Below are positions 25,450 to 33,978 of a DNA stretch of 64,000 bases, in pieces; positions within the stretch are counted from its first letter, which is position 1, and every line of letters starts with the position of its first letter. This DNA comes from JAAYCI01 sp964369525 (GTDB taxonomy: Bacteria; Bacillota; Clostridia; Oscillospirales; Ruminococcaceae). A program made the translations under genes and the position numbers. Location of the stretch: positions 1 through 64,000 of the forward strand of contig CAYJEW010000005.1 in NCBI GenBank assembly GCA_964369525.1. The letters run 5' to 3'. The notes beneath the pieces are model-generated. The model searched no databases, had not been told where the DNA came from, and was given only the letters and a program-made list of their open reading frames with translations.

Positions 25450-26826
25450 ATGAACGAGCGGATTGATGCATTTATTAAGGAAAATGAACAGGCGATTTAT
25501 AATGATATAGCAAAGCTTATAGCACAGCCAAGCACAAGGGATAGCGCTGTGCCGGGCGGGCCGTTTGGTGCAGGGCCAAGGGCCGCACTGGATATTATGC
25601 TGCAGCGCGCCGAGGAGATGGGCTTTAGCTGTAACGACGGCGACGGCTATGTGGGCTGGGCAGAGCTTTTTGGAGAGCAGGAGGAGCATATTGCCACCAT
25701 AACCCATCTGGACGTAGTGCCGGAGGGCGAGGGCTGGCACGCAAGCCCGTTTGAGCTGCGTAAAAAAGATGGCTGGATTATTGGGCGGGGAGTGTCGGAC
25801 GATAAGGGGCCGTCGGTGCTGTGTCTTTATGCGGCAAAGTTTTTGAAGGATTCGGGCGTGCCGCTACGCTATGGCCTGCGGGTGCTGTTTGGCTGCGACG
25901 AAGAAAGCGGCATGGAGGACGTGAAGTACTATCTTGAAAACCATCCGCAACCGCTGTTTGCGTTTTCACCAGATGCTGATTTTCCGCTGTGCAACGGAGA
26001 AAAAGGTATGGTGAGCGGTGATTTTGTGTCGCAAACGCTTACAGGCAACATAGTACAGTTTGAGTGTGGGCTTGCACCAAACGTGATACCTGCAAAGGCA
26101 GAGTGCGTGGTGAAAGGTGACATTGCCGCAATGCCGCAGGCGCAGGGCATTACGCTAAGCGAGCAGGACGGCTGTGTATGCATAAAAGCTGAGGGCATAG
26201 GCGGCCATGCCGCAAAACCAAAAGGTACACGCAACGCAATAGGCATGATTGTGGAGTATCTATTGAGTAATGGTATATGCAGCGAGAGCGAGGATGCGTT
26301 TTTGCGGCTACTGCAAAAGATGCACAGCGCGGCCGACGGTAGCGGGCTGGGAATTGCCTGTAAGGACGATATGTTTGACGAGCTGACAATTAACGGCGGT
26401 AAGATATCGCTGCAAAACGGCATTATGACCCAGAGTATAGATATACGCTACCCCACAGCTACAAGTGGCGACAAGCTGAAAGCGGTGCTTGCTGCAAATG
26501 CAGAGCAGGCAGGTGCAGAGTTTAGCGGTGGGCGTGTTGCAGAGCCGTTTTATATTCCACCCACATCGCCGCCGATTAAAGCGCTACTGGAGTGCTACAG
26601 TGAGGTGACGGGAAATGAAGGCAAGCCGTTTACCATGGGTGGTGGCACATATGCGCGTAAGTTTAAAAATGCGGTAAGCTTTGGGCCGGCTGAACAAGGT
26701 GAGCAGTTGCCTGATTTTGTAGGGCCGGAGCATAGCCCAAACGAGGGCGCTAACTGGCAGGCACTAATGACAGCATTAAAAATATATATTTTAGCGCTGG
26801 TGCGCTTGCAAGAGGTAGAGCTGTAG
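25450..26826 (+). CDS. M20-family dipeptidase (PepV/Sapep-like)
   Basis: Zinc or manganese dipeptidase of 458 residues. Metal-site motifs: TITHLDVVPEGEGW, GRGVSDDKGP, GCDEESGMEDV and SPDADFPLCNGEKG, the last being characteristic of the PepV/Sapep subgroup. A lid domain (about 180-345) contains GIGGHAAKPKGTRNAIG. The terminal metal region is GPEHSPNEGANW. It probably hydrolyses dipeptides such as beta-Ala-His or D-amino-acid-containing peptides (family knowledge). The start ATG follows AAGGGGGC. It has its own promoter with a likely operator and is followed by pgk, which has its own promoter. Confidence 0.92.
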   Translation: MNERIDAFIKENEQAIYNDIAKLIAQPSTRDSAVPGGPFGAGPRAALDIMLQRAEEMGFSCNDGDGYVGWAELFGEQEEHIATITHLDVVPEGEGWHASPFELRKKDGWIIGRGVSDDKGPSVLCLYAAKFLKDSGVPLRYGLRVLFGCDEESGMEDVKYYLENHPQPLFAFSPDADFPLCNGEKGMVSGDFVSQTLTGNIVQFECGLAPNVIPAKAECVVKGDIAAMPQAQGITLSEQDGCVCIKAEGIGGHAAKPKGTRNAIGMIVEYLLSNGICSESEDAFLRLLQKMHSAADGSGLGIACKDDMFDELTINGGKISLQNGIMTQSIDIRYPTATSGDKLKAVLAANAEQAGAEFSGGRVAEPFYIPPTSPPIKALLECYSEVTGNEGKPFTMGGGTYARKFKNAVSFGPAEQGEQLPDFVGPEHSPNEGANWQALMTALKIYILALVRLQEVEL

Positions 26827-26860
26827 GGTTAAAAAATCGTGTGGTTTCGAGCTGTTTTGA

Positions 26861-26889
26861 TTGCAAGGGGTATGCGCCTGCTATATAAT
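26861..26889 (+). promoter_or_regulatory. Promoter of pgk
   Basis: TTGCAA (26861-26866), spacer 17, TATAAT (26884-26889). Confidence 0.65.
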
Positions 26890-26952
26890 TTTGGTAGCGG
26901 AGCGCCTGCAATGCCGCTGTTACAAAACAGACGCAAAAGAAAGGAAATATGC

Positions 26953-28161
26953 ATGAAGCTAGGGAAAAAGACAGTTGATGATATCAATGTAAAGGGTAAA
27001 AATGTGCTGGTGCGTGTGGACTTTAACGTGCCGCTAAAGGATGGAAAGATTACAAACGACAACCGTATTGTGGCGGCGCTACCCACAATAAAACGGCTTA
27101 TTGAAAATGGCGGCAAGGTGATTTTGTGTAGCCATTTGGGCAAGCCCAAGGGCGTGGTGGACCCAAAGCTTTCGCTAAAGCCATGTGCTGTGCGCCTGGG
27201 CGAGCTTTTGGGCAAAGATGTTGTATTTGCCGACGATGCTGAGGTTGTTGGCGAAAATGCCCGCAAGGCTGTGGCAGCGATGCAAGAGGGCGATGTGGTA
27301 CTTTTGCAGAACACACGTTTTAGGGCTGAAGAGACAAAGAACGAGCCTGCATTTAGCAAGGAGCTGGCAAGCCTTGCCGATGTATATGTGAACGACGCAT
27401 TTGGCAGTGCGCACCGTGCGCATTGCAGTACCGTGGGGGTTACCGAGTATATAAGTACAACTGCGGTGGGTTACCTTATGAGTAAAGAGATAGAGTATCT
27501 AGGCAATGCGGTTAACCGCCCGCAGCGCCCGTTTGTGGCTATACTTGGCGGGGCTAAGGTGGCCGACAAGCTTACCGTTGTGGAAAACCTTATTGGTAAG
27601 GTGGATGCGCTTATTATTGGCGGCGGCATGGCGTATACATTTTTGAAGGCGCAGGGGATGGAGGTTGGCAGTAGCCTTGTGGATAATGAAAAGCTGGATT
27701 ATTGCCGCGACATGCTGAAAAAGGCCGAGCAAAAGGGCGTGCGCTTGCTGCTACCGATAGACACCGTGTGTGCAGACGAATTTCCGCAACCTATAGATGC
27801 CGATATTGCAACCGAGGTGGTGGACGCAGACAGCATGCCGCAAGATAAAATAGGGCTTGATATAGGGCCTAAAACACAGCGGTTGTTTGCCGAGGAGGTT
27901 CAAAAGGCGAAAACTGTGGTGTGGAACGGGCCTATGGGCGTTTTTGAAAACAATGCGCTAAACAAAGGCACGCTGGCAGTGGCAGAGGCTATGGCGAAAA
28001 GCGGCGCCGTTACGGTGATAGGCGGCGGCGACTCGGCAGCAGCTGTTATGAAGCTGGGGCTTGATGATGAGATGACGCATATCTCCACAGGTGGTGGGGC
28101 ATCGCTTGAGTATTTGGAAGGCCAAGAGCTACCGGGAATTGCCTGCATTCAAGACGATTAA
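26953..28161 (+). CDS. pgk: Phosphoglycerate kinase
   Basis: Transfers the acyl phosphate of 1,3-bisphosphoglycerate to ADP in glycolysis. The 402-residue length is normal. Motifs: VLVRVDFNVPLKDGKI at the N-terminus, CSHLGKPKG, NDAFGSAHRAHCST, AILGGAKVADKL, the nucleotide site NGPMGVFE, and GGGDSAAAV with STGGGASLEYLEG near the C-terminus. ATG 26953 follows AAAGGAAA and starts MKLGKKTVDDI; upstream in-frame codons are not conserved. tpiA follows after 158 bases; together with gap (55579) most of lower glycolysis is in this region, though not as one operon. Confidence 0.97.
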   Translation: MKLGKKTVDDINVKGKNVLVRVDFNVPLKDGKITNDNRIVAALPTIKRLIENGGKVILCSHLGKPKGVVDPKLSLKPCAVRLGELLGKDVVFADDAEVVGENARKAVAAMQEGDVVLLQNTRFRAEETKNEPAFSKELASLADVYVNDAFGSAHRAHCSTVGVTEYISTTAVGYLMSKEIEYLGNAVNRPQRPFVAILGGAKVADKLTVVENLIGKVDALIIGGGMAYTFLKAQGMEVGSSLVDNEKLDYCRDMLKKAEQKGVRLLLPIDTVCADEFPQPIDADIATEVVDADSMPQDKIGLDIGPKTQRLFAEEVQKAKTVVWNGPMGVFENNALNKGTLAVAEAMAKSGAVTVIGGGDSAAAVMKLGLDDEMTHISTGGGASLEYLEGQELPGIACIQDD

Positions 28162-28319
28162 GCTTTGGTGCTGGGCGAATGCGATTTATTGGCAGGGTGT
28201 TTGCCAAGTGGTATTGCATGAAAAGCCAAAGTGATAACAGCAGATAGATAAGACGTGCAGGTTTTGCAAATTACGGGCGGCAGATTTTGGCCGCACTCAC
28301 TATAAACCGGGAGGGAAAA

Positions 28320-29090
28320 ATGGATAAACAAAATCGCCGTGCAGTAATTGCAGGAAACTGGAAGATGAACAAAGGCCCAAAAGCCGCAGCTGCGCTGATG
28401 GATGAGATGGTGGCGGCTGTGGGTGCGGCAAGTTGCGACGTGGTGGTGTGTCCACCATATGTGTGCCTGCCTACCGTTATAGAAAAAGCAAAGGGCACAA
28501 ACATAAAAGTTGGTTGCCAAAATGTGCACTTTGAAAGCTCGGGCGCATTTACAGGCGAGATTGCGGCTGAAATGTTGGTAGAGCTTGGGGTGCAGTATGC
28601 CATTGTGGGGCACTCGGAGCGGCGGCAATATTTTGCCGAGAGCGACCAAACGGTGAACAAGCGGGCCAAAGCCGCAGTAGCGGCAGGGCTTTGCGCTATT
28701 GTGTGCGTGGGCGAAAACCTAGAGCAGCGCGAGCTGGGCGTTACGGCAGACCTTATGCGCATGCAAACAAAAATTGCCTTGCAGGACTTTAGCGCCGAAG
28801 AGATGAAAAAAGTGATTATTGCGTATGAGCCTGTGTGGGCAATAGGTACAGGACGCACTGCCACGGCCGAGCAGGCCGAAGAGGTGTGTGCTACCATTCG
28901 TGAGCAGTTGGCAGAGATGTTTGGTAGCGATGTAGCAAAAAGTGTTACGGTGCAGTACGGCGGTAGCATGAACGCCGCAAATGCCGCAGAGCTTTTGGCA
29001 AAGCCAAATGTAGACGGTGGGCTTATTGGCGGTGCGAGCCTAAAGGCGGCCGACTTTGCGGCAATAGTGAGCGCGGCCGAGAATGGGTAG
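28320..29090 (+). CDS. tpiA: Triose-phosphate isomerase
   Basis: Interconverts glyceraldehyde-3-phosphate and dihydroxyacetone phosphate. At 256 residues it is normal for the TIM barrel. Motifs: AGNWKMNKG (catalytic Lys), GCQNVHFE, IVGHSERRQYF (electrophile His), AYEPVWAIGTGRTAT (catalytic Glu and flexible loop 6), YGGSMNAAN and GGLIGGASL (phosphate binding). ATG 28320 follows GGGAGGG. It is probably co-transcribed with pgk. Confidence 0.97.
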   Translation: MDKQNRRAVIAGNWKMNKGPKAAAALMDEMVAAVGAASCDVVVCPPYVCLPTVIEKAKGTNIKVGCQNVHFESSGAFTGEIAAEMLVELGVQYAIVGHSERRQYFAESDQTVNKRAKAAVAAGLCAIVCVGENLEQRELGVTADLMRMQTKIALQDFSAEEMKKVIIAYEPVWAIGTGRTATAEQAEEVCATIREQLAEMFGSDVAKSVTVQYGGSMNAANAAELLAKPNVDGGLIGGASLKAADFAAIVSAAENG

Positions 29091-29250
29091 GCGCGTAGGT
29101 TATATGGTTTTTGGCAGATAATTATAGCTGTGTAAATTGAAGTTGCGCTGTATGCAATTCATGCCGGTGTGCTTTTAAGGCTATTGATTAGGCGGCGCTT
29201 ATGGCGTGCAGAGTTAGGTGTATTGCATGTTTGACCGCCTGCATGGCGGC

Positions 29251-29280
29251 TTGACGCAGGGCGCAAAATCGTGGTAAAAT
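29251..29280 (+). promoter_or_regulatory. Promoter of the cysE leader
   Basis: TTGACG (29251-29256), spacer 18, TAAAAT (29275-29280), about 30 bases before the leader peptide start. Confidence 0.7.
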
Positions 29281-29311
29281 GCTAAAAAATAAACGGAAGG
29301 GGTAATACGCT

Positions 29312-29377
29312 ATGGCATGCTTTAATGTTTGCATATGTTGCTGTAGTGGTTTGCTCCGATACCTTTGCATGGCATAG
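29312..29377 (+). CDS. Cysteine-rich leader peptide upstream of cysE
   Basis: A 21-residue frame too short for usual gene callers. It reads MACFNVCICCCSG and continues to a TAG at 29375. Six of 21 residues are Cys, including three in a row (codons 9-11). A strong ribosome site GGAAGGGG (29295-29302) is correctly spaced, and a promoter lies just upstream. It is followed by a terminator at 29396-29430 and then cysE, the gene for the committed step of cysteine synthesis. By analogy with the trp, his and other leader peptides, ribosome stalling at Cys codons when Cys-tRNA is scarce would prevent termination (inference). No T-box sequence is seen in this region. Confidence 0.8.
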   Translation: MACFNVCICCCSGLLRYLCMA

Positions 29378-29405
29378 CTTTTTGCCACACAACGGGCCCG
29401 GGGCA
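29352..29405 (+). promoter_or_regulatory. Candidate antiterminator pairing of the cysE attenuator
   Basis: TGCTCCG (29352-29358), inside the leader coding sequence just after the Cys triplet, can pair with CGGGGCA (29399-29405), most of the 5' arm of the terminator. A ribosome waiting at Cys codons 7-9 would leave this segment free; one reaching the stop codon would cover it. Confidence 0.55.
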
Positions 29406-29430
29406 CAGTAGTGCTTTGGGCTTTTTGTTT
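29396..29430 (+). terminator. Attenuator terminator before cysE
   Basis: 11-bp stem GCCCGGGGCAC / GTGCTTTGGGC (three G-U pairs), loop AGTA, then TTTTTGTTTT. It lies 36 bases before the cysE start, so full expression of cysE needs read-through. Confidence 0.85.
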
Positions 29431-29466
29431 TGCTATAGAACTAAATAAAGTATGCAGGAGAAGTGA

Positions 29467-30120
29467 ATGGGCCTATTAAGCGATGCTCGTAATATTCAAA
29501 AGAAAGACCCAGCTGCAACAAGTCTTGCGTCGGTGGTGTTTTTGTACCCGGGGTTTCATGCGCTGGTGTTTCACCGTGTGAGCCACAGGCTATTTAAGTG
29601 GCGGAGATATTTTTTAGCACGCATGGTTAGCCAGTGGGGGCGGCGGGCCACCAATATTGAGATACATCCTGGTGCTACAATTGGGCAGCATCTGTTTATA
29701 GACCACGGCGCAGGTGTTGTTATTGGTGAAACAGCCGAGATAGGCAACAACGTTACGATATATCATGGGGTAACGCTGGGCGGTACAGGCAAAAACAAAG
29801 GCAAACGCCACCCCACGCTGGAAGATGGCGTACTGCTGGGGGCCGGGGCAAAGGTGCTGGGGCCTGTGGTGGTTGGGCGGTGCAGTCAGGTAGGCGCAAA
29901 CAGCACCGTGCTTAGCGATATTCCGCCGGACTCTACAGCGGTGGGCTCGCCTGCAGAGGTGGTGCGCGCAGGTACAGAGGCTGTGCCTAGCGAGGCGCTT
30001 AACCAGCGTAACTATCCTAATATTTACGAGCAACGATTTACCGAGCTGAAACAGCGGTATGATGATTTGGAGAAACGTTTTGAAGAGCTGGCCGCAGAAA
30101 AAGCGGCAAAAGGAGAATAG
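29467..30120 (+). CDS. cysE: Serine O-acetyltransferase
   Basis: Makes O-acetylserine from serine and acetyl-CoA, the first committed step of cysteine synthesis. The N-terminal helical part YPGFHALVFHRVSHRL and the left-handed beta-helix with hexapeptide repeats are clear: IEIHPGATIGQHLFIDHGAG, VVIGETAEIGNNVTIYHGVT and LGGTGKNKGKRHPTLEDGV. The catalytic His and the C-terminal arm are in their usual places. At 217 residues it has an extra charged coiled-coil tail (about 180-217), beyond the short clostridial form. The start follows AGGAGAAG. It is controlled by the upstream leader peptide and terminator, and the next gene starts two bases after its stop. Confidence 0.95.
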   Translation: MGLLSDARNIQKKDPAATSLASVVFLYPGFHALVFHRVSHRLFKWRRYFLARMVSQWGRRATNIEIHPGATIGQHLFIDHGAGVVIGETAEIGNNVTIYHGVTLGGTGKNKGKRHPTLEDGVLLGAGAKVLGPVVVGRCSQVGANSTVLSDIPPDSTAVGSPAEVVRAGTEAVPSEALNQRNYPNIYEQRFTELKQRYDDLEKRFEELAAEKAAKGE

Positions 30121-30122
30121 GC

Positions 30123-31271
30123 GTGGAGTATAGAGAGATAGGCAAAACAGGCATGAAAGCCAGTGTGATTGGCCTTGGCCCTGAGCATATAGACCATAAG
30201 CCGTATGAGCTAGTGAAGGAAACGGTAGACGCTGCACTAGACGCAGGCATGAATATTATGGACCTTTTTATGCCCGGAGACGAGGTGCGAGAGTATATAG
30301 GCAGGGCGCTGGGCGGCCGCAGAGATAAGGTGCTGTTGCAGGGGCACATAGGTTCGGTGGATAAAGACGGGCAGTATGATGTTACCCGAGATTTGGGCAG
30401 GTGCCAAGCCGCTTTTGAGGCGCTGCTAAAGAATTTGAATACCGACTATATTGATTTTGGCATGCTGTTTTTTATGGACAGCGAAAATGCGTATAACGCA
30501 GTGTTTGAAACGGGCATTATAGACTATGTGTTGAAGCTTAAACAAAAAGGAATTATAAGAGGTATCGGCGCCAGCTCGCACAACCCTGTGATAGCGTCTA
30601 AAATGGTGGAAACAGGGCTTTTGGATGTACTGCTTTTTAGCATAAATCCTGCGTTTGATATGACGCCTGTGGAGCAGGATGTGCTGGATAATCTCAATGG
30701 AGATTTTTCTAAAGTAGGGCTTGTGGGGCCAGACCCCAAGCGGGCCGAACTGTACCGTTTGTGCCAGCAAAAAGATGTGGGCATAACCGTTATGAAAACA
30801 TTTGGTGGCGGCAAGCTACTAACGGCAGAGCACTCGCCGTTTGGGCGTGCGCTAAGCGTGGGGCAGTGCATACATTATGCGCTAGCCCGCCCTGCGGTTG
30901 TGAGCGCCTTGGTGGGTTGCCAAGGTGCACAGCAGGTGCAACAGGCGATGAACTATTTTAACCTAAGCGACGCCGAGCGCGACTACACCGACGTGATAAC
31001 CGAGTTTGCAAAAGGTGCAAAGCCCAGTTGCATGTACTGCAACCATTGCTTGCCTTGCCCCTCTGAAATAGACATTGCGGCGGTGACAAAATATTTAGAC
31101 ATTGCGGCGCTGGACGAGCAAAACATCTCGCCCGGGGTGGCGTCGCACTATCGTAGCCTTGCGCACCATGCAAGCGAGTGTGTTGGCTGTAAAAGTTGCG
31201 AAAAAAAATGTCCGTTTGATGTGCCGATAATAGAAAATATGGCGCGTGCGGCAAGGCTGTTTGGGAAATAA
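30123..31271 (+). CDS. Aldo/keto reductase-like protein with C-terminal 2[4Fe-4S] ferredoxin domain
   Basis: A 382-residue protein. An AKR-type TIM barrel (1-285) is fused to a ferredoxin domain with CMYCNHCLPCP (about 300-310) and CVGCKSCEKKCPF (about 354-366), which should hold two 4Fe-4S clusters. The usual AKR tetrad is not convincing: the Tyr position region reads MDLFMPGDEVREYIG, the Lys strand reads KVLLQGHIG and the His strand DFGMLFFMDS. The QGHIG segment is, as I recall, typical of this clostridial COG1453-like group, so this may be its normal chemistry. The start is GTG 30123, two bases after cysE, with AAAGGAG upstream inside cysE. Its role in sulfur metabolism is unproven. Confidence 0.88.
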   Translation: MEYREIGKTGMKASVIGLGPEHIDHKPYELVKETVDAALDAGMNIMDLFMPGDEVREYIGRALGGRRDKVLLQGHIGSVDKDGQYDVTRDLGRCQAAFEALLKNLNTDYIDFGMLFFMDSENAYNAVFETGIIDYVLKLKQKGIIRGIGASSHNPVIASKMVETGLLDVLLFSINPAFDMTPVEQDVLDNLNGDFSKVGLVGPDPKRAELYRLCQQKDVGITVMKTFGGGKLLTAEHSPFGRALSVGQCIHYALARPAVVSALVGCQGAQQVQQAMNYFNLSDAERDYTDVITEFAKGAKPSCMYCNHCLPCPSEIDIAAVTKYLDIAALDEQNISPGVASHYRSLAHHASECVGCKSCEKKCPFDVPIIENMARAARLFGK

Positions 31272-31292
31272 TAGGATGTTAGAAAGATAGAA

Positions 31293-31326
31293 AAGACCGC
31301 TGCTTAAGCAAAGCAGCGGTCTTGTT
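31293..31326 (+). terminator. Bidirectional terminator
   Basis: 13-bp stem AAGACCGCTGCTT / AAGCAGCGGTCTT, between the convergent AKR-like gene and cardiolipin synthase. Confidence 0.85.
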
Positions 31327-31370
31327 TGTGGTGGGTTTTGGTAGGCGAGCTGGTTTAATCTAGCGTAGCG

Positions 31371-32933
31371 TTAAAGCATAGGGGCAAAAAACCGTGCAAC
31401 AATTTGAATAAGACGGCGAGGCAACGGCGCTGCTTTTGTGTGTTCCAGCGTTATCTCGCGGGCGCTCGCAAAGCTTTGCAACATGTCGCTTTTAGCATCG
31501 GAAACAATGCGGCCTCCGTAAAAGGAAACGCAGTTTTCAAAATGCAGGTATAGGCTGCGATAGTCCATATTTGCGCTGCCTATAATGGCAATGCGGTCGT
31601 CGCTAACGTACATTTTGGCGTGGTTAAAGCCGGGGGTGTATTCATAAATGCGCACCCCGTTTTTTAGCAGTATGGGGTAGTAGCTTTGGGTTATTAAAAA
31701 CACGGCGGGTTTGTCGGGAATGCCGGGGGTTAAAATACGCACGTCTACGCCGCTTTTGGCGGCAAGCGTTAGGCTGGTAATCATCTCATGGTCTAAGATA
31801 AGGTATGGGGTGGATATGTACACATAGCTTGTGGCGCTACGCAGAACATTTAGGTATGCGTTTTCGCTAACATTTTCGTTGTCCAGCGGAGAGTCGCAAT
31901 ATGGCTGAACAAAACCGCTTTGCAGCGTGGGAGAGGATGTGTTTTGCACGGCGGGGGTGGTGCGGTAGCTTTCAAAGTTGCTCACCGTGCCCGAAACATA
32001 GTCCCACGCTTGCAAAAATGTGGTGGTTAAAGAGTAGACGGCCTCGCCGCGTATCATAAATGCGGTGTCTTTCCACTGGCCAAAACGTTCCTTAATATTT
32101 ATGTATTCATCGGCAATATTAAGCCCACCCGAAAAGCCGGTGTCGCCATCGATTATTGTGATTTTGCGGTGGTCGCGATGGTTTAGCATGGCGTAGTTTG
32201 TGATGTGGAATGTGAACTTTACCGGGCTAAAAGGCAGGCATTTTATTCCACGCGAGCGTATGTTTCGCACAAAGTCTGCCGGCATGGTAAGCAGGCTACC
32301 CACCCCGTCGTATATAATGCGCACGTCTACGCCCTCGGCCGCTTTGGCGGCAAGTATGTCTAAGATGCTGTTTAACATATTGCCGTTTTCCCATATAAAA
32401 TACTCCATAAAGATGTATTTTTTTGCGCCACGCAGGGCATTGAGATAGTGCGGGAAAAAGTCTTCACCTATTGGGTAGTATTGGTTGTTTTCGCTTGCGG
32501 GGTACAGCGGCGCTATGGCATGGTTTATAAGGTATCGGGCGCTTTGCGCCAGATGTTTGTCTTCTTGTTCTAGCGCGGCGAACACAGCCTCATTTTGCTG
32601 CATGGCGTTGTTGGTGCGCTCTTCTACCTGTTTTAGCATATTGCGGGTGCGGCGAGGCACGCTATTGTGGCCCCAAAGCAGATAAAAGAATGTGCCGAAT
32701 ATAGGCATGATAAATATTACCATGAGCCACATTAGTTTATACGCAGGGTTTAAATCGTCCTGCTCCATCACAGCAACAAGCACCAGTACGGTAATAAGGG
32801 TTACAACGGTGTATACAAAGCTGCCAAAATTGGCCAGCCAAAAGATGAGTGTAAAAAAGAGCAGTGCCTGCAGAAATATAAGCAGTATAAATGCAAAGGT
32901 TCTTGAAAGTAGCACTTTTAAGATTTTTTTCAT
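31371..32933 (-). CDS. cls: Cardiolipin synthase (PLD type)
   Basis: Membrane enzyme joining two phosphatidylglycerols to cardiolipin. The 520 residues hold two N-terminal membrane helices (about 10-35 and 38-57) plus a third hydrophobic stretch (68-88). Two phospholipase D motifs follow: HRDHRKITIIDGDTGFSGG and FNHAKMYVSDDRIAIIGSAN, each giving H-x-K-x4-D. The Firmicute-type Cls features GIKCLPFSPV and NIKERFGQWKDTAF are present. The start ATG follows AAAGGAGC. It lies 95 bases after the cyclophilin gene on the same strand, so co-transcription is possible. Confidence 0.95.
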   Translation of the reverse strand: MKKILKVLLSRTFAFILLIFLQALLFFTLIFWLANFGSFVYTVVTLITVLVLVAVMEQDDLNPAYKLMWLMVIFIMPIFGTFFYLLWGHNSVPRRTRNMLKQVEERTNNAMQQNEAVFAALEQEDKHLAQSARYLINHAIAPLYPASENNQYYPIGEDFFPHYLNALRGAKKYIFMEYFIWENGNMLNSILDILAAKAAEGVDVRIIYDGVGSLLTMPADFVRNIRSRGIKCLPFSPVKFTFHITNYAMLNHRDHRKITIIDGDTGFSGGLNIADEYINIKERFGQWKDTAFMIRGEAVYSLTTTFLQAWDYVSGTVSNFESYRTTPAVQNTSSPTLQSGFVQPYCDSPLDNENVSENAYLNVLRSATSYVYISTPYLILDHEMITSLTLAAKSGVDVRILTPGIPDKPAVFLITQSYYPILLKNGVRIYEYTPGFNHAKMYVSDDRIAIIGSANMDYRSLYLHFENCVSFYGGRIVSDAKSDMLQSFASAREITLEHTKAAPLPRRLIQIVARFFAPML

Positions 32934-33028
32934 GTTGCAGGGCGCTCCTTTCGATTTTTTTGTTGGTTGCGCTGGGATGTGGGCAAAGAAAACATCCTTT
33001 TGGGTGGGTGCTTTGCCGGTGGGGTAGG

Positions 33029-33814
33029 TTATGCGCTTGCGGGGGTGGAGGGCAAAGGCGTGCTATTGGAGCCATTGCTTTGGGCGTCGCTGTAAGGCGC
33101 ATAGTTTTCTATGGTGATAGATAGTATCTGTACTTCGGAATTGGGCAGGCCGTTTTCGTCTGCCGAAAGCCTGGAGATTTCATCTACAATGTCCATGCCC
33201 TCTACCACCTGGCCAAACACCGTGTCGGTGTTGTCTAGGTAAGGCGCACCGCCTGCGTTTTGGTAGGCATCTATGGCGCTACTGCTGTAGCCTGCATCTT
33301 GCAGTTGCTGTATCGCCTGCTCGTTTAGCGAGTTTTGTGGCGTGGCAAGAATATAAAACTGCGACAGATGGGTATTTGGCTGATTATCTGCCGCCGCCAT
33401 GCAAAGCGCGCCTGAAAAATGGTAGAGCTCGCTACTGTATTCGGTGGCAAAGGTGTGGCCCCAGAGGCTGGTGTCGCCCCCTTCATTTGTGCGGCCTGCT
33501 TGTATTAAGAAATCGCTCACAACACGGTGAACGGTTGTGCTGTTGTAGTAGCCCTCTGCCGCAAGTGCGCAGAAGTTTTCAACTGCAAGCGGCGCCTGCT
33601 GCGGGTAAAGCGCCACAAGTATGCTACCGAGGGTTGTTTCTATGATGGCTGTGGGGTCGGTATCGCTTGGGTACTGAAACTGCAGCTCGCCGCTTGCCAC
33701 CGCCTCGCGGCGGGTACTGCCGCCCATCACCTGAGAGGAGGCGGGGGCAGGTGCGCCGCAGGAGGTGAAAAGCAGCGCCAGCGCCAAAATAAAGCCGGTC
33801 TTTAAACCGTGCAT
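33029..33814 (-). CDS. Cyclophilin-type peptidyl-prolyl isomerase, lipoprotein
   Basis: A 261-residue extracellular folding factor. The signal peptide ends at lipobox FTSC with Cys19 as the lipid anchor. A Ser/Ala linker precedes the cyclophilin domain (about 58-245). Visible family elements are AIIETTLGSILVALYPQQAP, AVENFCALAAEGYYNSTTVH with RVV (catalytic region; the normal F-H-R is here V-H-R), IQAG, LCMAAADNQPNTHLSQFYI (family MAnag~NtngSQFFI) and VFGQVVEGMDIV. A Ser-rich C-terminal tail follows. The start ATG follows AAAGGGGG. Confidence 0.93.
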   Translation of the reverse strand: MHGLKTGFILALALLFTSCGAPAPASSQVMGGSTRREAVASGELQFQYPSDTDPTAIIETTLGSILVALYPQQAPLAVENFCALAAEGYYNSTTVHRVVSDFLIQAGRTNEGGDTSLWGHTFATEYSSELYHFSGALCMAAADNQPNTHLSQFYILATPQNSLNEQAIQQLQDAGYSSSAIDAYQNAGGAPYLDNTDTVFGQVVEGMDIVDEISRLSADENGLPNSEVQILSITIENYAPYSDAQSNGSNSTPLPSTPASA

Positions 33815-33978
33815 AAATGCCCCCTTTATGTTGTTTTTTATGAAAGAGCGTATGGCGTTTTTATTATTATATCACAGAATGATAAGGTAGGTATAATCTT
33901 TAATGTGAAATGCTATTGCGTGGCGGTGGCTTGGTTGACGCAGGCAGACAATTAAGGTATCATAAAAGGGAAACAAGC

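Noticed and set aside
29091..29466. T-box (tRNA-Cys) riboswitch before cysE
   Set aside because: No AGGGTGG-type T-box sequence or specifier-loop layout could be found; the Cys-rich leader peptide explains the region better.
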